Assembly (NCBI GenBank): GCA_903905065.1
Contig: CAIVEW010000044.1
Span: 62,001 to 126,000 of the forward strand
DNA length: 64,000 nucleotides
Origin: an uncultured Bacteroidota bacterium
GTDB taxonomy: Bacteria; Bacteroidota; Bacteroidia; Chitinophagales; Chitinophagaceae
Reading direction: 5' to 3'
The notes under the pieces are model-generated. The model ran no database searches. It saw only the letters and a program-made list of their open reading frames with translations, and was not told the origin of the DNA. Each line of letters starts with the position of its first letter. Position 1 is the first letter of the stretch. A program made the position numbers and the translations under genes. This document shows, piece after piece, positions 43,439-50,971 of the stretch.

Positions 43439-43482
43439 AATAAAGGATAAAGCATACCGTGCGGTATGCTTTATCCTTTATT
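43439..43482 (-). terminator. Perfect 20-bp stem-loop between DUF3127 and DUF4836 genes
   Basis: Arms 43439-43458 and 43463-43482 are exact complements with a GTGC loop. It starts 4 bp after the DUF3127 stop and ends 14 bp before the DUF4836 start, leaving almost no room for a separate promoter. Hence it is either a terminator with read-through or a processing site. Confidence 0.8.
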
Positions 43483-43486
43483 GGGA

Positions 43487-43924
43487 TTAAAATGGCAGAT
43501 CGTCGATCGTTTCCGGCGACGGATTGAAATTAGGGGTTGCATTATAATTTCCACCGCCCTGATTGTTGTTGTTGTTATAGGCTGGTGCCGACTGACCCTG
43601 TCCTTGGCTGCCACCGGCGTTGCCCGGAGTGGCTGTAGCGCTCTCTACACGCCACGCATCGAGGTTAGTGATGTAGTTGACTTTTCCATCACGCTCCCAT
43701 TTGTTGCCCTTGATATTAAAGCTAACTCTAACGCTGTCTCCTTCTTTAAAACGGTCGATTATATCGCATTTATTCTGGACCAATTGCATTTTTGCAAAGT
43801 TGGTGTAGATGTTGCCGTTGATCTCTTCTGCCAATTCAAGCACAAATTCACGTTTTTTGAATTTTTCGCTTACCTGCTGTGTGTCGTACTTTACAAGCAG
43901 TTTGCCTGTTACTTCTAAACTCAT
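43487..43924 (-). CDS. DUF3127 protein with SSB-like acidic tail
   Basis: 145 residues. OB-fold-like domain (about 1-95: LEVTGKLLVKYDTQQVS, REFVLELAEE, GDSVRVSFNIKGN and ITNLDAWRVE), a Gly/Asn/Gln-rich linker (about 96-135), then PETIDDLPF. The final DDLPF copies the tip of single-stranded DNA-binding proteins that recruits partners. Suggests a nucleic-acid-binding protein using the same interaction pocket. Own -7 box at 43955-43962. Confidence 0.85.
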   Translation of the reverse strand: MSLEVTGKLLVKYDTQQVSEKFKKREFVLELAEEINGNIYTNFAKMQLVQNKCDIIDRFKEGDSVRVSFNIKGNKWERDGKVNYITNLDAWRVESATATPGNAGGSQGQGQSAPAYNNNNNQGGGNYNATPNFNPSPETIDDLPF

Positions 43925-43954
43925 TTTAGTAAAATTTAATTATAAAACAATAAA

Positions 43955-43962
43955 CAAATATA
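43955..43962 (-). promoter_or_regulatory. -7 box (TATATTTG) for the DUF3127 gene
   Basis: Exact TAnnTTTG on the minus strand, 30 bp before the ATG and after the tRNA-His terminator. Confidence 0.5.
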
Positions 43963-43983
43963 CGAATAGGGGCTGAAGAAAAT

Positions 43984-44015
43984 AAAAAAAGTGCCCGGAA
44001 TTTCTGGACACTTTT
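43984..44015 (-). terminator. Intrinsic terminator of tRNA-His
   Basis: On the minus strand AAAGTGTCC and GGGCACTTT pair (one G-T) and are followed by seven T, starting about 16 bp after the tRNA 3' end. Confidence 0.8.
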
Positions 44016-44030
44016 GATCTTTTAACCGGG

Positions 44031-44105
44031 GGAGGATGACGGGGGTCGAACCCGCGACCCTCAGAACCACAATCTGATGCTCTAACCAACTGAGCTACAA
44101 CCTCC
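44031..44105 (-). tRNA. tRNA-His (anticodon GTG)
   Basis: Cloverleaf on the minus strand. D stem GCTC/GAGC, anticodon stem TCAGA/TCTGA around TTGTGGT (anticodon GTG), T arm GCGGG-TTCGACC-CCCGT. The first G serves as the extra G-1 typical of tRNA-His, facing discriminator C73. In this register the acceptor stem pairs except for a T-T at 5-68. CCA is not encoded. The promoter box is at 44122-44129. Confidence 0.93.
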
Positions 44106-44121
44106 GTGATAAAATGGACGG

Positions 44122-44129
44122 CAAAGGTA
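44122..44129 (-). promoter_or_regulatory. -7 box (TACCTTTG) for tRNA-His
   Basis: Exact TAnnTTTG on the minus strand, 16 bp before the tRNA 5' end. Confidence 0.6.
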
Positions 44130-44207
44130 ATATTTTTTTTCTTTTTTCGTTCATACAATTTCTATTAGGTTTACACTGCGGCAAAAATCGATATTCCTAA
44201 ATACAAA

Positions 44208-44215
44208 TACATTTG
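44208..44215 (+). promoter_or_regulatory. -7 box (TACATTTG) six bases before the GT39-like gene
   Basis: Exact TAnnTTTG ending 6 bp before ATG 44222; predicts a leaderless mRNA. Divergent from the tRNA-His promoter. Confidence 0.5.
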
Positions 44216-44221
44216 AAGCGC

Positions 44222-45721
44222 ATGAACGGGCATTCCCTGATACGAAAGAACCTACCCCTGCTCTTCCTGCTGCTTTTTTCAGTGCCGCTTTTCTTTCATA
44301 ATATTCAAGACACCCACTCCCCCGGTGGCGACGACTACGCCCAGTATATAAAGGAGGCACAAAATATAGCCACCGGAAAGCCGTATTACCAGTCTAACTA
44401 CGTTTTTAACAAGTATAATAATTGCTACTCGCCGCCGCAATACCCACCCGGTTTTCCGTTGATGCTCGCTCCGGTTGTGAAATACTGGGGTATCGCCATC
44501 AGGCCTATGTGCTACTTTAATACGGTTATTGCCGTATTTATACTCTTTGCCCTGTTCTTTTATTTCAGGAAGTATATGAGTGCGTTTGCAGCGGTTTGCC
44601 TGGCCATTGTGATATCGTACAGCCAGTCCATGATGGACCTGAAACAGGAGGTGCTCTCCGATGAGACGAGTATGCTCTTCGTGCTGCTGTACCTTATTGC
44701 CCGTAACGCAAAAACATTCGGGTGGCAGCGAATAACATGGCTTGTGCTGCTGGCGACAATGGCTATATTCATTCGCACGCAGTGTGTGCTGCTGCTTTTT
44801 GCGGAACTTGTTTTTCTTTGTATTGCCATCGTAAAATCGTCGGTCAAAGAGAAAAAATTCTCTTTGAAACCGGCACTCGGCATACCGTCTCTGTTTGTAG
44901 TGGCAGGTTGTTTTCTACTCACATTTTTGCTGAATAAAATCCTGTTTTATTGCCCTACGAGCGCCGCAGGCTTCTATGTTGACTTTCTAAAGATAACGCT
45001 GCAGAAAGGGCTGCCTTCGATTGTCAGGGACAATGCAAGTGCTCTATTGACATCGATTACCGCTTTTTTTCATTACGACACCGATCACGGTTTGCGCACG
45101 GTGATCGTGACGCTGATGGAAAGCGCGGGGCTGGTGTTTTGCTGTCTCGGATTCTTTATTTCTGCTACAAGGCGGTTGTGTTTCGATGACATTTTTTTTG
45201 TGTTCGTTTGCGCTATGGTGCTCTACTACCCAATTCACGATCCGAGGTATTTTTTGCCGGTAATGCCGGTTGTTTTTTATTATTGCTATGTGGCGCTCGC
45301 GAAGATAGTGCCGGTCGTAACAGACATCAGACCACGCTATGTGGCGCTCTTGCTTACATTTACTAGCTTATTTGCCGGCATGAGATACCTAAGGACTACC
45401 ACATTGCCGCCTTTCGGCTATGTGCCGGAACCTAAAGACCAGCAGGCCTTCAGCTATATCGTCGCTCATGTCAGCGACAGTGATATCATTATTTGTTCCC
45501 GTCCGCGCCTTACAACACTATATACCAACAAACGATGCATGATACACGCCTGGCAATACTCTATGGACGTTAATAAAAAAGTATTCGACAGCGTACACGC
45601 AAAGTACCTGCTGCTGAACGGTATTGTGGATGACTACTACAAGGCCTATCTCTATGGGTACGAGCACCCAACAGACAGTGTAACCATAGCGCCGGGATAT
45701 ATGCTGTATACTTTGCGATAG
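44222..45721 (+). CDS. GT39-like multi-pass glycosyltransferase, 499 aa
   Basis: About ten to twelve membrane helices. The first periplasmic loop has the acidic motif SPGGDDYAQYIKEAQNIATG, the place of the catalytic Asp in PMT/ArnT-type GT-C enzymes, followed by PPQYPPGFPLMLAP. Such enzymes transfer sugars from polyprenyl-phosphate donors to proteins or lipids on the outer face of the membrane. The C-terminal soluble part (about 400-499) is short. Donor and acceptor unknown. Start ATG 44222 is preferred to an in-frame TTG 9 bp upstream. Confidence 0.82.
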   Translation: MNGHSLIRKNLPLLFLLLFSVPLFFHNIQDTHSPGGDDYAQYIKEAQNIATGKPYYQSNYVFNKYNNCYSPPQYPPGFPLMLAPVVKYWGIAIRPMCYFNTVIAVFILFALFFYFRKYMSAFAAVCLAIVISYSQSMMDLKQEVLSDETSMLFVLLYLIARNAKTFGWQRITWLVLLATMAIFIRTQCVLLLFAELVFLCIAIVKSSVKEKKFSLKPALGIPSLFVVAGCFLLTFLLNKILFYCPTSAAGFYVDFLKITLQKGLPSIVRDNASALLTSITAFFHYDTDHGLRTVIVTLMESAGLVFCCLGFFISATRRLCFDDIFFVFVCAMVLYYPIHDPRYFLPVMPVVFYYCYVALAKIVPVVTDIRPRYVALLLTFTSLFAGMRYLRTTTLPPFGYVPEPKDQQAFSYIVAHVSDSDIIICSRPRLTTLYTNKRCMIHAWQYSMDVNKKVFDSVHAKYLLLNGIVDDYYKAYLYGYEHPTDSVTIAPGYMLYTLR

Positions 45722-45747
45722 GGATAAAATTCCTATTATTGCCTATT

Positions 45748-46635
45748 ATGAAAACTGTTTTTTTCACATTGTCCGTTTTACTTTCCGCTCTGACGACCGT
45801 TAACGCACAGACCAAACAGACTACCCTCACGGGTAAGCTCGTTATGAAAACAGGTGAAGTTTTCCCCTACAAGCTGGTGTTTACAGATTCCGGCAATGTG
45901 ATAAAAGGTTATTCGCTCACCTACAACGAGTCGGACGAAACCAAGACGGCGATCCGCGGCGCAATAGACCGGCAAATGCGTACCCTGTTGTTCAAAGAAA
46001 AGGACATTATTTATTCGCATAGCGTACAGACAAAGGCGTACATGTGCCTGGTTAATGCGAGCCTTGAATATGTGCAGGATGGCAATGGGAAGGCGCTCAG
46101 GGGGCCGATCACCAGCCGCGAGGCGGATAACACCTCCTGCACACCCGGCGAGATAATTTTTAATGATGACAAAGAACTGCAAAACCTGTTTTCGTATCAC
46201 GAGCAGTTCGATACGGTGATCTCCATGAAAAAAAAGGTGAAAGAACCTGCGCCTGTTGCTACCGAACCGACCGCACAGGAAACCCTGGAGCAGGAAAAGG
46301 TAACAGCCGGTGTTGAAAAGTTATACGAATGGCATTCTGATACGGTCATCCTGGACATATGGGATGGCGGCACCGTGGACGGTGACCACGTTACGATCCA
46401 ATTCAACGGAAAGCCTGTGTTGAGTAATTACTCCCTGGTAAAAGAAAAGAAACAATTGCGCCTCCCGATAGTAGGCAAAGAATTGAATACACTTATGATC
46501 GTAGCCGACAACGAAGGCCTGGACCCACCAAATACGGCTAGCCTGATACTGACTGACGGTGCTACAAAATACAGTATACTGGCCTACAACAACAAGGGAA
46601 ATGCATCGCTGATAAAGATAAAAAGAGTGAAGTAG
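45748..46635 (+). CDS. Secreted hypothetical protein, 295 aa
   Basis: Signal peptide (MKTVFFTLSVLLSALTTVNAQ). Residues about 22-150 are a beta-rich domain reporting on a stress-like sheet (LTGKLVMKTGEVFPYKLVF). A Pro/Glu linker follows, then a C-terminal domain (about 200-295) of the pattern LDIWDGGTVDGDHVTIQFNG, LSNYSLVKEKKQ and LILTDGATKYSI. This C-terminal pattern recurs in many Bacteroidota secreted proteins. No function assigned. It follows the GT39-like gene by 26 bp. Confidence 0.75.
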   Translation: MKTVFFTLSVLLSALTTVNAQTKQTTLTGKLVMKTGEVFPYKLVFTDSGNVIKGYSLTYNESDETKTAIRGAIDRQMRTLLFKEKDIIYSHSVQTKAYMCLVNASLEYVQDGNGKALRGPITSREADNTSCTPGEIIFNDDKELQNLFSYHEQFDTVISMKKKVKEPAPVATEPTAQETLEQEKVTAGVEKLYEWHSDTVILDIWDGGTVDGDHVTIQFNGKPVLSNYSLVKEKKQLRLPIVGKELNTLMIVADNEGLDPPNTASLILTDGATKYSILAYNNKGNASLIKIKRVK

Positions 46636-46641
46636 TCTTGC

Positions 46642-46884
46642 CTAACGGCGCTTCACCCGCTGCTCAATGACATCGCTGACGGCTAAAACAAGCTGGTAGG
46701 GGAGTCCATTATCATCTCCCTCCGCCACATCATATCTGCCCAGTGGAGACCATAGCATATAGAAACGAGGGTAGCCCTTGATGTTTACTTCATAATACAT
46801 GCCATCCTTGCGAAGTTGGGGTATAATAGTAGCCAGCAGTGGCTTTTTTTCAAAAATTACTGTCTTGGAGAAGCTGTTTGACAC
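46642..46884 (-). CDS. Hypothetical protein, 80 aa
   Basis: GTG start (SNSFSKTVIFEKKPLL). Contains a compact beta pattern (YYEVNIKGYPRFYMLWSPLGRYDV) and a helical basic end (LVLAVSDVIEQRVKRR). A -7 box four bases before the GTG supports expression and this start. Convergent with the preceding secreted-protein gene, 6 bp apart. Function unknown. Confidence 0.65.
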   Translation of the reverse strand: MSNSFSKTVIFEKKPLLATIIPQLRKDGMYYEVNIKGYPRFYMLWSPLGRYDVAEGDDNGLPYQLVLAVSDVIEQRVKRR

Positions 46885-46888
46885 CCGG

Positions 46889-46896
46889 CAAAGGTA
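46889..46896 (-). promoter_or_regulatory. -7 box (TACCTTTG) four bases before the 80-aa gene
   Basis: Exact TAnnTTTG on the minus strand; predicts transcription start at the GTG codon. Confidence 0.5.
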
Positions 46897-46992
46897 GGCA
46901 AACGGCTAAAAACTGCCGTACAGACTGACCAAATTTTAAAAATAGCCAACGCTTTCCCGTTTCTGCCTGTCTTTATAAATAGTATCGATTTT

Positions 46993-47030
46993 AAATGAGA
47001 GTTGATAATTCATTAGTTATCATCTCATTT
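46993..47030. promoter_or_regulatory. Inverted repeat upstream of the XRE regulator (operator candidate)
   Basis: AAATGAGA-gt-TGATAA (46993-47008) and TTATCA-TCTCATTT (47017-47030) are complementary apart from a 2-nt insert. It lies 25 bp before the XRE start, fitting an autoregulatory operator or a leader hairpin. Confidence 0.5.
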
Positions 47031-47054
47031 ACTTAAAAATACAAAAACCACTAG

Positions 47055-47369
47055 ATGAACATCGGAACAGCTATTAAGTCGATCAGGAAGAAGCTCGCAA
47101 TAACCCAGTACGAGCTTGCAGAAAAATGCGAGTTGTCTCAGACTTCGCTTTCGCAAATAGAAACCGGCGTAAAGCGCCCCAGCCAGCGGACCATCTCTAA
47201 GGTTTGTGAGGTACTTGATATCCCAGAGTCCATCATCTATATCGTGGCTATGCAGGAGGCTGATGTGCCACCCAGCAAGAAAGGGGTGTACGAGCTTGTC
47301 TACCCATCTATTAAGAGCCTTGCATTGCAGATGGTGAGCTCTGAGCACATGGCGCTGGTGGAAGCCTAG
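47055..47369 (+). CDS. XRE family helix-turn-helix regulator, 104 aa
   Basis: Helix-turn-helix at residues about 6-60: IRKKLAITQYELAEKCELSQ, TSLSQIETGVKRPSQ and ISKVCEVLDIPESIIYI. The C-terminal 40 residues (PPSKKGVYELVYPSIKSLALQM) are a short tail without a known sensor domain. Alone, rightward, with an inverted repeat upstream. The neighbouring toxin-antitoxin pair is convergent and has its own promoter, so a link is unproven. Confidence 0.85.
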   Translation: MNIGTAIKSIRKKLAITQYELAEKCELSQTSLSQIETGVKRPSQRTISKVCEVLDIPESIIYIVAMQEADVPPSKKGVYELVYPSIKSLALQMVSSEHMALVEA

Positions 47370-47417
47370 AAAAATATTAAAGTTAAGAGCATACGGCCTG
47401 GAGCAAGCATTATCTAC

Positions 47418-47669
47418 TTAGTCGTAAACATTCTTTCTATTCCCAATTGACAGTACGTAGATAACAAGCACTTTGTCATTTATGTTGTAGATAATCCGGT
47501 AATCGCCCACCCTTATCCGATAACCAGGCCGGCCCTTCAATTGTGTATAACCATTTGGTCGCGCGTCATGGGCTAGTTTTCTTAACGCTTCGGCAATCTT
47601 AACGTTATAAGGAGAGGGTACACGTGCAAGTTGCTTTATTGCCTTGCGCTCTACAACGACCTGGTACAT
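47418..47669 (-). CDS. RelE/ParE family toxin, 83 aa
   Basis: MYQVVVERKAIKQLARVPSP, LKGRPGYRIRVGDYRIIYNI and VLSIGNRKNVYD are the RelE-superfamily strand and active-site landmarks (Arg-rich, C-terminal Tyr). RelE types cleave ribosome-bound mRNA. Its ATG overlaps the antitoxin stop by one base (TAATG), so it is translated in coupling. Confidence 0.88.
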   Translation of the reverse strand: MYQVVVERKAIKQLARVPSPYNVKIAEALRKLAHDARPNGYTQLKGRPGYRIRVGDYRIIYNINDKVLVIYVLSIGNRKNVYD

Positions 47670-47875
47670 TATTTTTTCTTTTTCCGTATAGTTTCAATTT
47701 CTTTTAGTGCTTCTTCAAGAGGTACGAATTCTTTTTTTGAACGCATTACTTTGTCATAGGCCCTTATATCTTCAAGTTCTTCAGACTCCTGAAGCAATTC
47801 TTCGTATTTTTTCATCGGAACAATTGCAGAAATGCGTTCTCCCTTATTGTTTACTATAAATGTTGTAGCTACCAT
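47669..47875 (-). CDS. Antitoxin of the RelE-type pair, 68 aa (Phd/RelB-like)
   Basis: VATTFIVNNKGERISAIVPM is the N-terminal Phd-like dimerisation/DNA-binding half. The acidic helical C-terminus (EELLQESEELEDIRAYDKV, PLEEALKEIETIRKKKK) is the toxin-wrapping part. First gene of the operon, expected to repress its own promoter (TAACTTTG box at 47896-47903, TTG 16 bp further upstream). Confidence 0.85.
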   Translation of the reverse strand: MVATTFIVNNKGERISAIVPMKKYEELLQESEELEDIRAYDKVMRSKKEFVPLEEALKEIETIRKKKK

Positions 47876-47895
47876 AAAGATTACTTTTGCTATGC

Positions 47896-47922
47896 AAAGT
47901 TAAAGTATTACCTAATTTCAAT
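47896..47922 (-). promoter_or_regulatory. Promoter of the toxin-antitoxin operon
   Basis: -7 TAACTTTG (47903-47896) with a TTG (47922-47920) at 16-bp spacing on the minus strand, 20 bp before the antitoxin ATG. Confidence 0.55.
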
Positions 47923-47996
47923 TAGCTGCTATTTTACCTTTTGCAAGATCGCTCTTTGAGTAATACGGATGCACCCCAATTAGCGCTCTTTGTTTC

Positions 47997-48626
47997 CTAT
48001 TCGTGTTTGTCCGCAATGAACTGCCCGACCAGCTGTTTCAATTTTCCGTTTTCTTCCTTTGTCAAACAGGTGTTGTTGTACAAGAACTTCTCCGGAATGG
48101 CATATTCCATCGGATTCACCATGCCGCCAGTTTGGTCTGTTTTAATAGCTCCATATCGCCGAGTGTAGAAAATTTGGTTTATGTTGGCATCCTCATTCCA
48201 CCAAGTCTCGCAATACTCGACACGAAAAATCTCGATACTGTCGTCAACGAAGTACTGTCGGGATCCCAAAAGCATTATTTCCTTACCGTCAATGGTGTAT
48301 CGTATAGTATTATATTTTGCATGCTTATAGATGGTATCCGTGATGGCCCATGTTACTGTATCGTTCATTGTTTCGTATCGTTCAGCCCTGAAACGAGGAA
48401 GCTGATAAAGTAAACTTTGCTGCAGGCATAATATTGCCGAGTCGAGAAACTTTTTAGAGATCACGTATCCATCAGGGCCTGTTACGTAGTTACTGTTTGC
48501 CTTGGTCTCGTAAGAGCTTTCTTTTAGCACCGTATCTTCATACCAGCGTTTATGCCAGGTACAAACACATTGGGCCTGGGAGGTAATGAAAAGAAAACAG
48601 GCTATGAACGTCAATAAAATTCTCAT
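47997..48626 (-). CDS. Secreted hypothetical protein, 209 aa
   Basis: Signal peptide MRILLTFIACFLFITSQAQ. Mature part has CVCTWHKRWYEDT with two Cys and a beta-rich body (IRYTIDGKEIMLLGSRQYFV, IFRVEYCETWWNED). No known domain. It starts 4 bp after the stop of the 95-residue gene upstream, so the two form an operon. Confidence 0.65.
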   Translation of the reverse strand: MRILLTFIACFLFITSQAQCVCTWHKRWYEDTVLKESSYETKANSNYVTGPDGYVISKKFLDSAILCLQQSLLYQLPRFRAERYETMNDTVTWAITDTIYKHAKYNTIRYTIDGKEIMLLGSRQYFVDDSIEIFRVEYCETWWNEDANINQIFYTRRYGAIKTDQTGGMVNPMEYAIPEKFLYNNTCLTKEENGKLKQLVGQFIADKHE

Positions 48627-48630
48627 AAGC

Positions 48631-48915
48631 CTAATCCCATGTTATACTCGCTGATACATGGAACGAGCTTACGAGATGCACCAGGCGCCTGATAAGGCCC
48701 GTAGTATGGGCAATACTGGGCGGGACAATTGCAGGGCGATCAACGGAATATGACTGTGTAGAAATATTCGTTATTACCGTTATGGGGTTAATGCCCCTGA
48801 CCTTATTGCTCACATCATCCCAGTTGAGCGCTGCCATAAACACCGTATAAAGTAAAAGCGACCAAAGCATTGATTTGGCTACAAATACGAACCTTCTGCG
48901 GATCTCGGGTTTCAT
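48631..48915 (-). CDS. Small membrane-anchored hypothetical protein, 94 aa
   Basis: I start at ATG 48915 (MKPEIRRRFVFVAKSMLWSL); the frame is open further upstream. One hydrophobic helix (about 10-30), then a Val/Ile/Pro-rich stretch (INPITVITNISTQSYSVDR). The region upstream has a TAACTTTA box. Function unknown; forms an operon with the following secreted protein. Confidence 0.5.
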   Translation of the reverse strand: MKPEIRRRFVFVAKSMLWSLLLYTVFMAALNWDDVSNKVRGINPITVITNISTQSYSVDRPAIVPPSIAHTTGLIRRLVHLVSSFHVSASITWD

Positions 48916-49035
48916 ATGCAGTGTATTTATTTGCATAAAGTTAGGGCAGCTATTCAATATATTCAAAAAAACTTAGCGTGGTGTTAATTCGCGTAGCTAA
49001 TGCCCTCAAAGGCAAGCTAAGACACCATAAACCCC

Positions 49036-49043
49036 TAAATTTG
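49036..49043 (+). promoter_or_regulatory. -7 box (TAAATTTG) for the 630-aa T9SS cargo gene
   Basis: Exact TAnnTTTG, 18 bp before ATG 49062. It lies inside the open frame upstream of that ATG, which supports the shorter protein. Confidence 0.5.
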
Positions 49044-49061
49044 CTTTGTGATATTAGTAAT

Positions 49062-50954
49062 ATGAGCAAGCACTTTTTACTTATTGCTATTGCATTTTTT
49101 GGTTTAGGTGCTTTATGCAGTGTAAAGGCGCAGCCTACGCCATGTGCCGGACTGGCTTCAATATCCGGCCAGGATACAGTGTGTGCGGGCGCTTTTATCC
49201 TTCTGACCGACTCTACAGGCGGGGGTGCCTGGAGCAGCGGAGACACTGCTGTAGCAGCAATAGACCCTTCGGGAGTTGTAACCGGGATCTCAGGAGGCAG
49301 TGTCATTATCACATACCTGCTCTCTCCGGGCTGCCTGGTAACGAAAAACATAGTTGTAAATGCCTTATTACCAATAGCTGGTGATACGGCAGTTTGTGTA
49401 GCGTCTACTATTTATTTGAGTGACCTGACCACGGGGGGGACCTGGAGCAGCAGTAATACTACTGTTGCCACGGTGGACCCTGCTACTGGGGCAACACTTG
49501 GTATAGCATCCGGCAACACGGTCATCACCTACTCACTGGCTAACGGCTGCACCAGGAGGCGCACATTTGTTGTGAATCCCCTCCCGCTCAATTATTATGT
49601 GTTCGGCGGCGGCGACTACTGCGCGGGCACTGCGGGAGCTACCATTGGCCTGAACGGCTCCGACCCTGGTATCAATTACGAATTGTACAGGAACGATACC
49701 GCATTCGTAGATTCCCTGCATGGTACCGGTAGCGCGATCTTTTACGGGCCATATGCCATCGCCGGCAACTATACCATGATTGCCATAAACACGGGCACAG
49801 GTTGCAGCAGTCATATGTCAGGCCTCGCGGTTATTGGGATCACCCCTTTAAATATTCCCCATGTCAGCATCTTTTCAGCTACTGCCGATACGGTGTGCGT
49901 GTCTTCCAGCGCTACATTTACAGTTGTGCCTGTCAATGGCGGGGCTACTCCTTATTACCAGTGGTATGTGAATGGCACCGCTATGGGCACCGCTACCCCT
50001 ACGGATACATTCAGCTATCTGCCTGTGAGCGGTGATGTAGTATCTGTTACTCTATATAGCGACGCTGTTTGCGCTATACCCAGCACAGCCGATACGTCCG
50101 TCGTTGTTACTATTCTCCCGCGGCAAACGCCGTCAGTAAGCCTTTCTGTTTCCCCGTCCGATTCGGTGTGCGAGTTTATTCCCGTAACGCTGATTGCTGC
50201 ACCAACATGGGGAGGGCCGCACCCAACCTACCGCTGGATAAAAAACGGGCTCACTGCACTTATAGCGCCATCTTACAGCTACCTGCCCGCCAATGGGGAT
50301 AATATCATTTGTGTACTGTATAGCGACTATCAATGCCTCACCATCGACACTACTTACAGCACCAACAATGTAAATATTACCGTATTACCGCTACTGGTAC
50401 CCACAGTGACGGTAACTGCACATCCCGGCACAACGATAGGTGTGGGCGAGAGCGACACGGTTATAGCCCATGTTATAAATGGTGGCACAGCGCTTTCCTA
50501 CCAGTGGGAAATAAACAGTATTGCTGTCCCCGGCGCCACATCGGACACTTTTGTCAGCAGCACTTTTGCCAATCACGATACGGTGACCTGCATAGTGAGC
50601 AGCCTCGATTTCTGCGGTGGTACACCTGCGAGTGCATTCCTGGTGATTACAGATACCATGACCACCACAGGGATTGAAAATAGCACTCAATACCGAAGTC
50701 GGTTAAGGATATTTCCAAATCCCAATAGCGGAACATTCGTAGTTGATGGATTTTTGGGTGCCGGGCAGGAATGGGCTGAAATTGAGATAACGGACATGCT
50801 CGGGCGTAGCGTCTACGACGAGAAAGTGCCCCTGCAAAACGGTATTTTGAAAGACGATATCAGCCTCGGCAACCTATTGACTGACGGCGTTTACCTGGTT
50901 CACATTTCTGCTACCGGGCTACGCGCCGTTGAACGGCTGGAAATAGGCAGGTGA
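49062..50954 (+). CDS. Secreted Ig-like repeat protein with T9SS type A sorting domain
   Basis: 630 residues from ATG 49062 (MSKHFLLIAIAFFGLGALCS, a signal peptide). Starts with two Ig-like (BIG2-type) repeats marked by TVCAGAFILLTDSTGGGAWS and VTGISGGSVIITYLLS. Three or more Ig-like repeats of another kind follow (YQWYVNGTAMGTATPTDTF, YRWIKNGLTALIAPSYSY, YQWEINSIAVPG). The end LRIFPNPNSGTFVVDG to LVHISATGLRAVERLEIGR is a type A sorting domain. Surface or extracellular protein, ligand unknown. Confidence 0.88.
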   Translation: MSKHFLLIAIAFFGLGALCSVKAQPTPCAGLASISGQDTVCAGAFILLTDSTGGGAWSSGDTAVAAIDPSGVVTGISGGSVIITYLLSPGCLVTKNIVVNALLPIAGDTAVCVASTIYLSDLTTGGTWSSSNTTVATVDPATGATLGIASGNTVITYSLANGCTRRRTFVVNPLPLNYYVFGGGDYCAGTAGATIGLNGSDPGINYELYRNDTAFVDSLHGTGSAIFYGPYAIAGNYTMIAINTGTGCSSHMSGLAVIGITPLNIPHVSIFSATADTVCVSSSATFTVVPVNGGATPYYQWYVNGTAMGTATPTDTFSYLPVSGDVVSVTLYSDAVCAIPSTADTSVVVTILPRQTPSVSLSVSPSDSVCEFIPVTLIAAPTWGGPHPTYRWIKNGLTALIAPSYSYLPANGDNIICVLYSDYQCLTIDTTYSTNNVNITVLPLLVPTVTVTAHPGTTIGVGESDTVIAHVINGGTALSYQWEINSIAVPGATSDTFVSSTFANHDTVTCIVSSLDFCGGTPASAFLVITDTMTTTGIENSTQYRSRLRIFPNPNSGTFVVDGFLGAGQEWAEIEITDMLGRSVYDEKVPLQNGILKDDISLGNLLTDGVYLVHISATGLRAVERLEIGR

Positions 50955-50971
50955 TTTACGGAGAGCGCTTA

